Of a stretch of 64,000 nt of DNA, positions 1 through 8,209 are shown piece by piece; position 1 is the first letter of the stretch, and every line of letters starts with the position of its first letter. A program made the translations under genes and the position numbers. The stretch covers positions 2,531,164 to 2,595,163 of the forward strand of contig NZ_JAXQNP010000002.1 of NCBI RefSeq assembly GCF_034427435.1, given 5' to 3'. This DNA comes from Nitrospirillum sp034427435 (GTDB taxonomy: Bacteria > Pseudomonadota > Alphaproteobacteria > Azospirillales > Azospirillaceae). The notes beneath the pieces were generated by a model that had not been told where the DNA came from, made no database searches, and saw only the letters and a program-made list of their open reading frames with translations.

Positions 1-1
1 G

Positions 2-358
2 CCGCCGCAGGGCCACCCCCTGCTGGTGCGCGACCTGGATGATGTGGCTGGGGATGACGGCGCCGGCAGCGCCATACCGGCGGACGTGGTGCTGGGCGGC
101 GCCGACCGGCTGGCGGGCGTCGAGGCCCGGGGCACCGTGCGCCTGCTGAAGGTCACCGCCGCCACGCTGGAACAGGGCGAGGCCCTGGTGCGGGACGGCA
201 AGGCCGACGGCCTGCACGTCGCGGGGCCGGACGCCATCGAACGGGTTGAGGCGCTGCGCCGGCGCCACACCCGGCGGCCCGTCACCGGCGCCACGGCACG
301 CGCCCGCCTGGGCCTGGCCATGCCCGCCAACCCCTACTCGAAAAAGGTCCCCGCCTGA
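2..358 (+). CDS. C-terminal part of a luciferase-like (LLM) flavin-dependent monooxygenase, 5' end outside window
   Basis: The frame is open from the window edge, so the gene starts upstream. The visible 118 residues begin with a PPQGHPLLV segment, which matches the proline-rich PPQG.P stretch that LLM-family flavin monooxygenases carry before the QAG/S phosphate-binding loop. They end with ARLGLAMPANPY, a C-terminal signature common in the NtaA/SnaA/DszA branch. The stop codon overlaps the next gene's ATG by one base, so the two are translated from one operon. The middle part is shorter and less conserved than usual, so this may be a divergent or oxidoreductase-like member. The substrate cannot be predicted. 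Confidence 0.5.
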   Translation, partial: PPQGHPLLVRDLDDVAGDDGAGSAIPADVVLGGADRLAGVEARGTVRLLKVTAATLEQGEALVRDGKADGLHVAGPDAIERVEALRRRHTRRPVTGATARARLGLAMPANPYSKKVPA

Positions 359-1644
359 TGTCACGCGAGAACGGTAGACTGCACCTCTGGGCCTTCCTTC
401 AGGGCATCGGCTTCTTCCCCGGCGGCTGGCGGGAGGAAAAGGCCACCCCCGACGCTGTGTTCCAGCGCAGCTATTATGAACGCATCGCCCGCCTGGTGGA
501 GGACGCGCGCTTCGACGCCATCGTCTTCGGCGACCAGTTGCAGGGGCGCGACGCCGCCGGTCGCACGCCCGGCCGGCTCGCCATCCCCACGCTGGACCCC
601 TTCACCCTGCTGGCGGTCATGGCCGGCGTGACCAGCCGCGTCGGCCTGGTCGCCACGGTATCCACCACCTACAACGAGCCGGCGGAGGTGGCGGCCAAGT
701 TCGCGGCCCTGAACTTCGTCAGCCAGGGCCGGGCCGGCTGGAACATCGTCACCACCGTGCACCCCAACAGCCCCTGGAACTTCGGTGAGCCGGAACTGCT
801 GGAGAAGTCGGCGCGTTATGCCCGCGCCCAGGCCTTCGTCGACGCCGCGGATGCCTTCTGGCGGCAGGCGGCCGGCCTGCCGGCGGCCAACGCCGCCGAT
901 GCGCTGAGGAACCAGTGGTTCGACATCGCCGGCACCCTGGACTTCCCGACCTCCCCCCAATACCGGCCCGTGCTGGTGCAGGCGGGACAGTCACCGGACG
1001 GACGGAACTTCGCCGCCCAGTCGGCGGAAGCCATCTTCTGCCCCGCCCCGACCATCGACGCCGGCCGCGCCTATCGCGACGACATCCATGAGCGGGCGCG
1101 CGCCCTGGGCCGCGACCCCTCCAAGATGCTGATCATGCCGGGGCTGGCCTTCATCCTGGCCGATACGGAGGAGGAGGCGCAGCGCAAGCACCGCCATGTG
1201 CTGGAATTGGCCGACGACCAGCTGTGCATCGAGTACCTCAGTGAGTCCATCGGCTATGACCTGACGCGGCTGCCGGCCAACCAGCCCTTCCCGCTGGACG
1301 AAATCTGCGCCGCGTGCGAGTTCCCGGCGGAGGATGTGCGCCGCATGCTGACGCCGGCGGTGGAGGCCGGCCTGTCCATCGCCGACGCCTGCCGCGACTA
1401 CGCCCGCAAGCCGCGCGGCCATGCCATCTTCGTCGGCACGCCGGAACAGATGGCCGATCGCATGGAAACCTGGATCGACGCCGGCGCCTGCGACGGCTTC
1501 ACCTTGCAGCCGGGCTACATGCCCAGCGAGCTGGAGCTGTTCTGCGCCCACGTCACCCCCTTGCTGCAGCGGCGTGGCCTGCTGCGGCGGGAGTACCAGG
1601 GGCCGACCCTGCGTGACCACCTTGCCGCTGGGTCCCCGGCATGA
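358..1644 (+). CDS. NtaA/SnaA/DszA-family FMN-dependent monooxygenase
   Basis: This 428-residue protein is a two-component flavin monooxygenase of the bacterial luciferase superfamily; such enzymes use FMNH2 supplied by a separate reductase to oxidise organosulfur, aminopolycarboxylate or similar compounds. Visible hallmarks are the N-terminal WAFLQGIGFFPGGWR stretch, VFGDQLQ, the LDPFTLLAVMAG segment, GRAGWNIVTT, VLVQAGQSPDGRNFAAQSAEAIF (FMN phosphate loop) and the C-terminal FVGTPEQMADRMETWIDAGACDGF. Length is normal for the family. It lies between another LLM gene and an alpha/beta hydrolase with 1- and 4-base overlaps, so the proteins probably act on one pathway. No flavin reductase gene is visible nearby. 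The substrate is unknown. Confidence 0.88.
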   Translation: MSRENGRLHLWAFLQGIGFFPGGWREEKATPDAVFQRSYYERIARLVEDARFDAIVFGDQLQGRDAAGRTPGRLAIPTLDPFTLLAVMAGVTSRVGLVATVSTTYNEPAEVAAKFAALNFVSQGRAGWNIVTTVHPNSPWNFGEPELLEKSARYARAQAFVDAADAFWRQAAGLPAANAADALRNQWFDIAGTLDFPTSPQYRPVLVQAGQSPDGRNFAAQSAEAIFCPAPTIDAGRAYRDDIHERARALGRDPSKMLIMPGLAFILADTEEEAQRKHRHVLELADDQLCIEYLSESIGYDLTRLPANQPFPLDEICAACEFPAEDVRRMLTPAVEAGLSIADACRDYARKPRGHAIFVGTPEQMADRMETWIDAGACDGFTLQPGYMPSELELFCAHVTPLLQRRGLLRREYQGPTLRDHLAAGSPA

Positions 1645-2501
1645 TGGACGTCGAACGCGCCTTCGTTCGCATCCGCGAGGGCCAGGTCCATCTGCGGCGC
1701 ATCGTGAACCCGGCGGCGACCCAGCCGCCGGTGTTCCTGCTGCACGCCTCGCCCACCTCCTCCCGCTGGCTGGAAGGCCTGATGGTGGAGATCGCGCGGT
1801 CCGGCCGCACGGTGGTGGCACCCGACACCCTGGGCAACGGTGACTCACCGGCCCCGGCCGTGCCGTCCCCGGACATCGCCTATTTCGCCGACAGCGTGCT
1901 GCGCCTGGCCGACGCCATGGACATCGGCGCCTTCGACGTCTACGGCACCCACACCGGCGCCCGCACGGCCTGCGAGCTGGCGGTCATGGCGGGCGGCGCC
2001 GCCGAAGGGGGCGGTCGCGTGCGCCATGCCGTGCTGGATGGCATCAAGGAGTATGACGACGCCACCCGCGCCGCCGTCCTGGAGCACTACGCCCCGCGCA
2101 AGGAGCCGGACGAGCATGGCGCGCACCTGGTCTGGGCCTTTCATTTCGTGCGCGACCAGGCGCTGTATTTCCCGCACTTCATGCGCGACCCTGAGCACCG
2201 CCTGCCCGGCCACATGCCCAGCAACCGGGTGCTGCACGACGCCGCCCTGGATGTGCTGAAGGCCCTCGACACCTACGCCCTACCGTATCTCGCCGCCTTC
2301 CGCTACCGGCCGCTGGAACGCCTGCCCCTCATCCATTGCCCTGTGCTGCTGCTGAAGGCGCAGGGGGAGCTGGCGGCCCTGAACGCCGCCATCGAGGAGG
2401 CTGCCGGCCTGCTGCGGCATGGCCGGGTGGCCCCGGTCGCCGCCGACCCCGCGGCCAAGGCGCGGGCCATCGTCGCCTTCCTGGATGGAGACCGCCTATG
2501 A
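1641..2501 (+). CDS. alpha/beta hydrolase with His at the nucleophile position
   Basis: This 286-residue cytoplasmic alpha/beta-hydrolase fold protein has no signal peptide. The oxyanion-type motif HASPTSS is at residues 35-41 and is followed by VVAPDTLGNGDSP, typical of the fold. The nucleophile elbow reads G-T-H-T-G at residues 102-106, so His104 replaces the usual Ser, Asp or Cys. Homologues with a GYHTG elbow exist in this superfamily, so it may use different chemistry or be a non-classical lyase or hydrolase. The ATG overlaps the monooxygenase stop by four bases (ATGA), and the stop overlaps the next start in the same way. The role is inferred to be processing of the oxidised product of the neighbouring monooxygenases. 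Confidence 0.8.
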   Translation: MMDVERAFVRIREGQVHLRRIVNPAATQPPVFLLHASPTSSRWLEGLMVEIARSGRTVVAPDTLGNGDSPAPAVPSPDIAYFADSVLRLADAMDIGAFDVYGTHTGARTACELAVMAGGAAEGGGRVRHAVLDGIKEYDDATRAAVLEHYAPRKEPDEHGAHLVWAFHFVRDQALYFPHFMRDPEHRLPGHMPSNRVLHDAALDVLKALDTYALPYLAAFRYRPLERLPLIHCPVLLLKAQGELAALNAAIEEAAGLLRHGRVAPVAADPAAKARAIVAFLDGDRL

Positions 2502-3919
2502 CCAACCCGCCCGCCGGCACCGGCGCAACCACCCGCCTCAGCCTGGGCGTCTGCATCGGCTTTGGTGTCGGCACCGTCGGCGTCTCCATCATGCTGAACA
2601 CGGTGACGGCCTATTTCCCAGCCTTCATGTCCACCGTGCTGGGCAAAAACACGGAACTGGCGGGCTATCTGCTGATGGCGTCGAAGCTGTACGACGCCAT
2701 CGCCGATCTGGTCATCGGCATGCTCAGCGACCGCACGCGCAGCCGCTGGGGCCGGCGCCGCCCCTTCCTGCTGGCCGGCGGCTTCGTGTCCGCCGCCTCG
2801 TTCCTGATGATCTTCTGCGCACCGGACATGGGCGACACCGCCCTGATCCTTTACATGCTGTTGGCGCTGATCATCTATTCCACCGGCTATTCCCTGTTCA
2901 ACGTGCCCTACATGGCGATGCCGTCGGAGATGACGTCGTCGCGCTATGAACGGTCGCGCCTGCTGTCCTTCCGCACGCTTTTCGTCTCGCTGGGCCAGAT
3001 CCTGGCCATGGCGGGCACCGCCGTCGTCATCTCCCACGGGGGCGGCGGGGCCCGGGGCTACGCCATCATGGGCTGGACCATGGCGTTGATCATCGCCACC
3101 GCGATGGCGCTGTCCTTCTTCGGCACGGCCAAGGCGCCGGTGCTGGCGGACGCGCCCACCCCGGCGGAAAAGGCCGCCGGCGGCTCCTGGGTGACCGTGT
3201 TCCGCAACCGGCCCTTCTGCCTGCTGATGGCGGCAAAGGTCTGCCAGTTCCTGGCCTTCGCCAGCCTGGCCACCACCAGCCTGCTGTTCATGCTGAACGT
3301 CCTGCACCTGGGCTATGAGGGCCAGATGCAACTGGCCCTGGCCCAGAACATCGCCTCTGGGCTGTCCATGCCCGCCTGGCTGTGGCTGGAGCGGCGGACG
3401 GGCAAGCGCAACGCCTATCTGGTCGGCATGGCCGTCATGGCCCTGGCGGCGGCCAGCTGGCTGTTCGTCGGCAAGGACGGGGTCGGCACCGTCGAACTCT
3501 TGATCCGGGGCGTGGCCAGTGGCGTCGGCGCCGGCGGCATGATCCTGCTGTCGATCTCCATGCTGGCGGACACCCTGGCCTATGACCGGGAACTGACCGG
3601 CCTGCGGCGCGAGGGCCTGCTGTCCAGCATCATGGCCGTGATCGAAAAGGGCACCTTCGCCCTGGGCGTGGCCCTGCTCGGCATCATGCTGAACTTGGCC
3701 CACTACATACCGACCAAGAACGGCCAGTTGGTGGAACAGCCGCGATCCGCCATCCTGGCGCTCTACGCCGGCTACGTCGTCATTCCCCTGCTGCTGTTCA
3801 TCTGCAACGCCGTCTGCATCAGCTTCTACAAGCTGGGCGCGCGCAGTCCCGAATTCGCCCCACCGGTGATGGAGGCTGAACACGCCCCGGAACACGCCCC
3901 GAAACACGCGACGAATTGA
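2498..3919 (+). CDS. MFS transporter of the GPH (glycoside-pentoside-hexuronide) cation symporter family
   Basis: About 473 residues with twelve predicted hydrophobic segments. The stretch SDRTRSRWGRRRPFLLAGG after the second to third helix is the characteristic GPH/MFS_2 loop (D.TR...GRRRP). The start is set at the ATG in the ATGA overlap with the hydrolase; an upstream extension in this frame would be non-conserved hydrolase shadow. It is the last gene of the operon and ends 86 bp before a convergent porin gene. GPH members import sugars, uronates or drugs with Na+ or H+. Here the likely cargo is the substrate of the two flavin monooxygenases, which is unusual for this transporter family. 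That link is inference from the operon only. Confidence 0.85.
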   Translation: MTNPPAGTGATTRLSLGVCIGFGVGTVGVSIMLNTVTAYFPAFMSTVLGKNTELAGYLLMASKLYDAIADLVIGMLSDRTRSRWGRRRPFLLAGGFVSAASFLMIFCAPDMGDTALILYMLLALIIYSTGYSLFNVPYMAMPSEMTSSRYERSRLLSFRTLFVSLGQILAMAGTAVVISHGGGGARGYAIMGWTMALIIATAMALSFFGTAKAPVLADAPTPAEKAAGGSWVTVFRNRPFCLLMAAKVCQFLAFASLATTSLLFMLNVLHLGYEGQMQLALAQNIASGLSMPAWLWLERRTGKRNAYLVGMAVMALAAASWLFVGKDGVGTVELLIRGVASGVGAGGMILLSISMLADTLAYDRELTGLRREGLLSSIMAVIEKGTFALGVALLGIMLNLAHYIPTKNGQLVEQPRSAILALYAGYVVIPLLLFICNAVCISFYKLGARSPEFAPPVMEAEHAPEHAPKHATN

Positions 3920-3943
3920 TCCCGTGACCCGGAAATCGCAGCA

Positions 3944-3971
3944 GCAGCCCGGCCGCCCGCCGCCGGGCTGC
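3944..3971. terminator. GC-rich hairpin between convergent genes
   Basis: Perfect 10-bp inverted repeat (GCAGCCCGGC / GCCGGGCTGC) with an 8-nt loop, placed between the convergent stops of the GPH transporter and the porin. There is no T-run on either side, so it is a weak intrinsic or Rho-assisted terminator at best. Confidence 0.5.
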
Positions 3972-3979
3972 CGCTGCCC

Positions 3980-3993
3980 TGAAAGCGCTTTCC
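3980..3993. promoter_or_regulatory. LacI-type operator-like palindrome GAAAGCGCTTTC
   Basis: The core GAAAGCGCTTTC (3981-3992) is a perfect 12-bp palindrome and matches the classic LacI/GalR/cre operator shape with a central CG. Its position is odd: it lies downstream of two convergent genes rather than in a promoter. It may be a chance palindrome or a distal operator. Confidence 0.3.
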
Positions 3994-4004
3994 CCACTTG
4001 CGAA

Positions 4005-5426
4005 TCAACGCCAGACAGGGAAACCCAGCACCGCCCCCACTTCCACCGACAGACGCAGGCCGAAGGCCAGGATATCTTTGGATTGGTGAACGGCGCTCGG
4101 TCTCAGGATGTTATCGGGGTTCACGACGTACTGGATGTTGGGGCTGATTTTGATGCCGCGCGCGACCTTGTAGCCGTAGTTGATTTCAAAGATGCTTTCG
4201 GCGTCGTGCACGGGATCGGTGCCGCCGGCAGCCGCACGCGAGGCCCGCAGGAAATCAACCTCGCGCGGGCCCAACTGAATATAGCTGCCGACGATGCCGA
4301 AGGTGTCATCCGGGCGGCTCTCGAACGGCCCCGTCAACACAAAGCCCAGCAAAGTCTGCCTCTTGAATTGGGTATAGTCCGCCGGCGACCCGATCACGCC
4401 GCCGAACAATGTCAGATTGCGCTGACGATCCTCGCTGAAGCGGGCCACGACCATGTCCCCCATGGCGTACCATCCGGTTTGGCCTTCGTCATGAACAAGC
4501 GCCGCCCCTTTGTAGGTGATGCGCGACACGCCGCGGCTGTTGAGGAAGGGGTCGGAAACCGGGGAGGTGTTGCGGAAGCCGCCCAGGCGCACATGGTAGG
4601 CATGGTCCTCCAGGGGTGATGCGGACTGGAAACCCATCTCACCGGCGGTTTGCACGCCCGTCGCCCCCTTGGTCGACCAGTCGAACCCGTTGGTGGGGAT
4701 CAGGGAGGTGTTGGCCTCGAACGCGCCCGCCTGGACATAGAAGGTCTTGGATAGGTTGGCCTTCACCCGCCCACCCCAGGTGCCGTAGGGAAAGAACGAC
4801 AGGGCCTTGTTTTGGATCGGCAGGACGGCGGGGTTGAAGCAGACGGAATTATTCTGGAAATTGCAGTAGATGGTCGAGGCGTTGAAGAAGGTCAGCGCCG
4901 AGACGCGCCCACCGGTGATGTTGATCTTGCCGTCGAACAAGTCCTGGTCCAGCGACAAGGCGGACAGGCGCATGTTGTGGTAAGTCTTGAAGCGCGTCTG
5001 AAAGCTGACGGCATTCAAGGTGTGCTCCGCCGCCAGGGAGGTGCCGATCGATTCATTGACCGACATATGGAACGTCGCCCCCGTCCAGCCGGCCATTTTA
5101 TCAAGGTCCAGGTCGGTGCCGAAGGGGGTGGCCAGCGAATTGGCGCTGCCCCGTCCCTGGCCGCCCGTGGTGTTGGCCGCGAACTCGTCCACGACCAGGG
5201 CGCGCAGATAAATGCCCCGGTCGGCCAAGGCCTGGCCCACGTCGCTGAACGGGCCATCCGGCGGTGGGGGCGTGAAGCCGCTTCCTGGAGGCGGCAGGAT
5301 ATGAAGTTGCGGGATCACCCGGGCGCGATCGGTTTGGGCGGTCGGGTCCGTTTTCCCCTCAGCCGTGGCCGCCGGTTGCCCTTGAATGGTGTCCGCTAGG
5401 CAGGGGGCACACCCAAGACGATGCAC
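4005..5426 (-). CDS. OprB-like carbohydrate-selective porin, apparent 5' frameshift
   Basis: About 470 residues of an outer-membrane beta-barrel, with features of the OprB porin family: GWTGATFHMSVNESIG near residue 100, WGGRVKANLSKTFYVQAGAFEANTS in the middle, and a C-terminal half containing FEINYGYKVARGIKISPNIQYVVNPD. The frame opens at 5426 without a signal peptide. A convincing signal peptide with a good ribosome-binding site begins at 5452 in another frame and stops at 5396; one extra C in the C-run at 5403-5407 would join them. The gene is therefore either frameshifted or carries a sequencing error. It precedes nothing on its strand and sits downstream of an MFS permease on the same strand, and probably provides outer-membrane uptake for the DapA/LacI module. 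Confidence 0.8.
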   Translation of the reverse strand: MHRLGCAPCLADTIQGQPAATAEGKTDPTAQTDRARVIPQLHILPPPGSGFTPPPPDGPFSDVGQALADRGIYLRALVVDEFAANTTGGQGRGSANSLATPFGTDLDLDKMAGWTGATFHMSVNESIGTSLAAEHTLNAVSFQTRFKTYHNMRLSALSLDQDLFDGKINITGGRVSALTFFNASTIYCNFQNNSVCFNPAVLPIQNKALSFFPYGTWGGRVKANLSKTFYVQAGAFEANTSLIPTNGFDWSTKGATGVQTAGEMGFQSASPLEDHAYHVRLGGFRNTSPVSDPFLNSRGVSRITYKGAALVHDEGQTGWYAMGDMVVARFSEDRQRNLTLFGGVIGSPADYTQFKRQTLLGFVLTGPFESRPDDTFGIVGSYIQLGPREVDFLRASRAAAGGTDPVHDAESIFEINYGYKVARGIKISPNIQYVVNPDNILRPSAVHQSKDILAFGLRLSVEVGAVLGFPVWR

Positions 5427-5452
5427 CCTGCCAGCGCCGCCAGCATTTTCAT
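5396..5452 (-). other. Out-of-frame signal peptide of the porin
   Basis: An 18-codon frame, MKMLAALAGCIVLGVPPA, starts at 5452 after an AAGGGGAGG ribosome-binding site and ends at TAG (5396-5398). It has a Lys-containing n-region and a hydrophobic core. If the run of five C (minus strand, 5407-5403) had six, translation would continue as VPPCLADTIQ, giving a CLA-D cleavage site and entering the porin frame. This is the best evidence that the porin reading frame is broken near its start. Confidence 0.7.
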
Positions 5453-5534
5453 GGATAAAGCCTCCCCTTTCGGACTTCGTCTCGTGCGAAGTTCCGTTGG
5501 AATTCTTGGAATGCGTCGGATGTGTCGCCCGATG

Positions 5535-6932
5535 TCAGGGCGACAGGATTTCCAGGGACTTGCCGGTTGTTTCCGGCGCACGCAGCCAGACGACCAGGCC
5601 TGTCAGGGCCGACATGGCGGCGAAGACGAGAAAAACGGGCGCCACCGGACCTTGCGAGACGACCATGCCGATGACCCAAGGTCCCGCCATGGACCCTGCC
5701 CGCAACCAGGCGCTGCCCAGGCCGGCCCCCAAGGAGCGCAGGCGCGTCGGGTAGAGTTCACCCGAATAAAGGTAGAGGGAATAGGTGACGGTCTGGATGG
5801 CGGCAAAGGCGGGCGTGGCGAGCAACAACACCGCGAGCGCGCTGCTCGCCCCTTCCAGGTAGAGAGCCGCCAGCGGGAAAACGGCGAAGGCCAGGGCACC
5901 GATATACCAGCGGCGCCGGCCCACCCGATCGATGACCAGGGCGCAGATGAAAGAGGCCACCAAGGCGGCGCCGGTGGTGATGAAGCCATAAGCGATGGCC
6001 TGCCCGACCGGCATATTGAAGACCGTCTTGTACAGGGTCGGCAACCAGGTGACCAAACCGTTGTTGATCATGTAGGCGCCGAACCACATGACCCACAGCA
6101 GCAGCGTGCGTGGGCCATAGAGCGGTCCGAACAACTCCTTCACCGAGCCCTGGGCCTTTGGGGCGGTCACCGTCGTCGGCTTGGCCGGTTCCGGCAGAAC
6201 CTTGCCGCTGCGGATCGCGCTCGCCTCAAGGCGGGCCACGATGGCCTCCGCGCGCGCCAGCCGCCCTTTGCTGATCAGCCAGCGCGGGCTTTCCGACAGG
6301 AAGAAGCGCAGGGGGACGACCAGGGCCACCGGCACCATGCCCACGATGAACATGGCCTTCCAGCCGGCTTCAGGAACCAGCACCAAGCCGATGGCGCCGG
6401 CGGACGTGAGGCCCACCAGGAACAGAAGTTCGTACAGCAGGAAGAAACGTCCCCGCTTCTTGGCGCCCGACAACTCATTGACATAGGCGCTGGCCACAGG
6501 CACTTCGCCGCCTGTCCCTATCCCCTGGAGGAAGCGGAACAGCATGAGGGAATGCGCGTCCCAGGCGAAGATGCAGGCGCAGCTCATGACGGCGAAGATG
6601 GCGATGGCGATGGCCAGGACAGGCAGGCGTCCCAGGCGTTCCGCCAGCCAGCCGAAGATCACCGCACCGATCAACTGGCCGAAATATCCGGATGAGATGA
6701 TGGCGGCGGTGGCCGCCGGCGTCAGCGCCCATTCCTTCGATAGGATGGGCATGGCGTAAGCGATGGCGATCGTCGTGTAACCATCGAAGAAGGTGGCCAT
6801 GCCGACGCATCCGCGCGCCCACATGACGGGCTTGGTTACCGGCAGGCGCTCCAGCCGCGCAATGAGGCGTGCGCCTTCGGTCATGGACGCGGCGCTCTGA
6901 CGCTTCACGTCGTCCATCACGATCATATCCAT
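5535..6932 (-). CDS. MFS metabolite:H+ symporter (sugar / aromatic-acid type)
   Basis: About 465 residues with twelve hydrophobic segments. Motifs are DGYTTIAIAYAMP in helix 1, GWLAERLGRLPVL (the MFS loop 2-3 motif), FRFLQGIGTGGEVPVASAYVNEL in helices 4 to 5, and FFLSESPRWLISKGR in the central loop. These are typical of the metabolite:H+ symporters that carry aromatic acids, sugar acids or sugars. The start at 6932 follows a GGGAGG ribosome-binding site. It lies downstream of the DapA-family gene on the same strand after a hairpin, and upstream of the porin. Together they look like outer-membrane entry, inner-membrane import and first catabolic step for one substrate. Confidence 0.82.
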   Translation of the reverse strand: MDMIVMDDVKRQSAASMTEGARLIARLERLPVTKPVMWARGCVGMATFFDGYTTIAIAYAMPILSKEWALTPAATAAIISSGYFGQLIGAVIFGWLAERLGRLPVLAIAIAIFAVMSCACIFAWDAHSLMLFRFLQGIGTGGEVPVASAYVNELSGAKKRGRFFLLYELLFLVGLTSAGAIGLVLVPEAGWKAMFIVGMVPVALVVPLRFFLSESPRWLISKGRLARAEAIVARLEASAIRSGKVLPEPAKPTTVTAPKAQGSVKELFGPLYGPRTLLLWVMWFGAYMINNGLVTWLPTLYKTVFNMPVGQAIAYGFITTGAALVASFICALVIDRVGRRRWYIGALAFAVFPLAALYLEGASSALAVLLLATPAFAAIQTVTYSLYLYSGELYPTRLRSLGAGLGSAWLRAGSMAGPWVIGMVVSQGPVAPVFLVFAAMSALTGLVVWLRAPETTGKSLEILSP

Positions 6933-7009
6933 TTGACCCTCCCACTGGACGCACACCTTGGGGCCCGGCGTACCGGTGCGCGGCGTGTCTTATTCTCTTA
7001 TACGGGGGT

Positions 7010-7040
7010 CAAGGCACCCCAGCGGACCTGGGGTGCCTTG
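7010..7040 (-). terminator. Strong intergenic hairpin after the DapA-family gene
   Basis: Perfect 13-bp inverted repeat CAAGGCACCCCAG / CTGGGGTGCCTTG with a 5-nt loop, 12 bp beyond the DapA-family stop. It has no clear T-run, so it may attenuate transcription into the MFS gene or stabilise the upstream mRNA rather than stop all transcription. Confidence 0.6.
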
Positions 7041-7052
7041 CAGTCGGAATTA

Positions 7053-8015
7053 TTAGATGATGGAGGCGGCTTTCAGCGCCGCCTTGATCTCGGCCTCCGC
7101 CTCGGGCGACAGGTCGCGAAGAGGCGACCGGATCGTCGCGTTTTCAAGGATGCCACGAGCGACCAGCGCGATCTTCAGGGCTACCGTGCCCTCCATATGC
7201 GATCCGCGATGGTAGATGGCCTTGGTCACCGGCAGCAACTGATCATGAATCTTCCGGGCCTTCGGATAGTCCTTGGCCTTCCCTGCGGCGATGAACTCCA
7301 CCAGCAGCTCGGGCGCCACGTTGCCGTATCCGACCAGGGCGCCATCCACGTCGAACATGGTGTGCAGCAGGTACTCATCGTGGCAGGTGAGGATCTGCAG
7401 ATCCGGGAACTCGTTGCGCAGCACCGGGATTTCCGTGTCCCAGCGACGCATGTTGCGCACACCGTTCTTGGTGGCCACCACGCCCGGCTGGGCGGCGATC
7501 TCCAACTGGGTTTTCAGATTATAGCTGGCCTTGGTGACGTCCGGGTATTGGAACAGGATGCACTGCAGGCCCGAGTGTTCATGGATGGCCTTGTAGCGGT
7601 CCTGCGGCGCGCCGTCCTGGAAGCCGAAGCGCAGCCAGCCGTGGGATGGATAGACCAGGGCGCCGATGGCGCCGGCGTCCGCGGCACGGCGCGCTTCCTT
7701 CGCCGCCACTTCCGTGCCCTCGCCGGTGATGCCGGCGATGATGGGAACCTGTCCGCCGACCGCCTCCACCAGCGTTTCAATGAGCTTCACCTGCTCATCC
7801 TGGGTCAGGAAGGTGCCTTCACCGGCATGGCCCAGGCAAACCAGGCTTTTCACCCCGTCGATGGAGACCAACCATTTCGCCAGCGCGGCGTTGGCTTCGT
7901 AGTCCACCTTGCCGTCCTTGGTGAAGGCCGTCACCGGGGCCGGGCTCAGGCCACGCAAATCCATGACGGGGGTACGGAAGGCAGACTTCTCCTGCCGGGA
8001 GATGGGCGCGTTCAT
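7053..8015 (-). CDS. DapA/NAL-superfamily dihydrodipicolinate synthase-like lyase
   Basis: 320 residues, a (beta/alpha)8 class I aldolase/dehydratase. The GHAGEGTF motif replaces the GTTGE pyruvate-binding loop, QYPD holds the position of the catalytic Tyr, and VVATKNGVRN carries the Schiff-base Lys (Lys183). The start at 8015 follows GTGAGGAAA. True lysine-pathway DapA differs in these loops, so a catabolic enzyme acting on a 2-oxo acid (for example a keto-deoxy sugar acid) is more likely. It is divergent from a LacI regulator with a palindromic operator between them, so it is probably repressed until its substrate or a derivative is present. The exact substrate is unknown. Confidence 0.82.
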   Translation of the reverse strand: MNAPISRQEKSAFRTPVMDLRGLSPAPVTAFTKDGKVDYEANAALAKWLVSIDGVKSLVCLGHAGEGTFLTQDEQVKLIETLVEAVGGQVPIIAGITGEGTEVAAKEARRAADAGAIGALVYPSHGWLRFGFQDGAPQDRYKAIHEHSGLQCILFQYPDVTKASYNLKTQLEIAAQPGVVATKNGVRNMRRWDTEIPVLRNEFPDLQILTCHDEYLLHTMFDVDGALVGYGNVAPELLVEFIAAGKAKDYPKARKIHDQLLPVTKAIYHRGSHMEGTVALKIALVARGILENATIRSPLRDLSPEAEAEIKAALKAASII

Positions 8016-8076
8016 GGGTTTCCTCACAGTTATCGGTTTCAGGCGACGGTCCATCACGGGGATAGGGATCGTTCGC

Positions 8077-8088
8077 GGGAACGTTCCC
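8077..8088. promoter_or_regulatory. LacI-family operator GGGAACGTTCCC
   Basis: Perfect 12-bp palindrome with a central CG, in the divergent region between the DapA-family gene (start 8015) and the LacI gene (start 8210). This is the usual location and shape of an autoregulated LacI-family operator. Confidence 0.65.
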
Positions 8089-8209
8089 ACGATCGATCCA
8101 AAGCATACTGGAGTCAAGCCTGATGTTGAGGCATACAAAAGGGCGGCGGGGCACGCACGGCGTCCGTGGCGTGGATGGTGGGGAGATTGCGTTGGCGGAA
8201 AAGGAAGAT

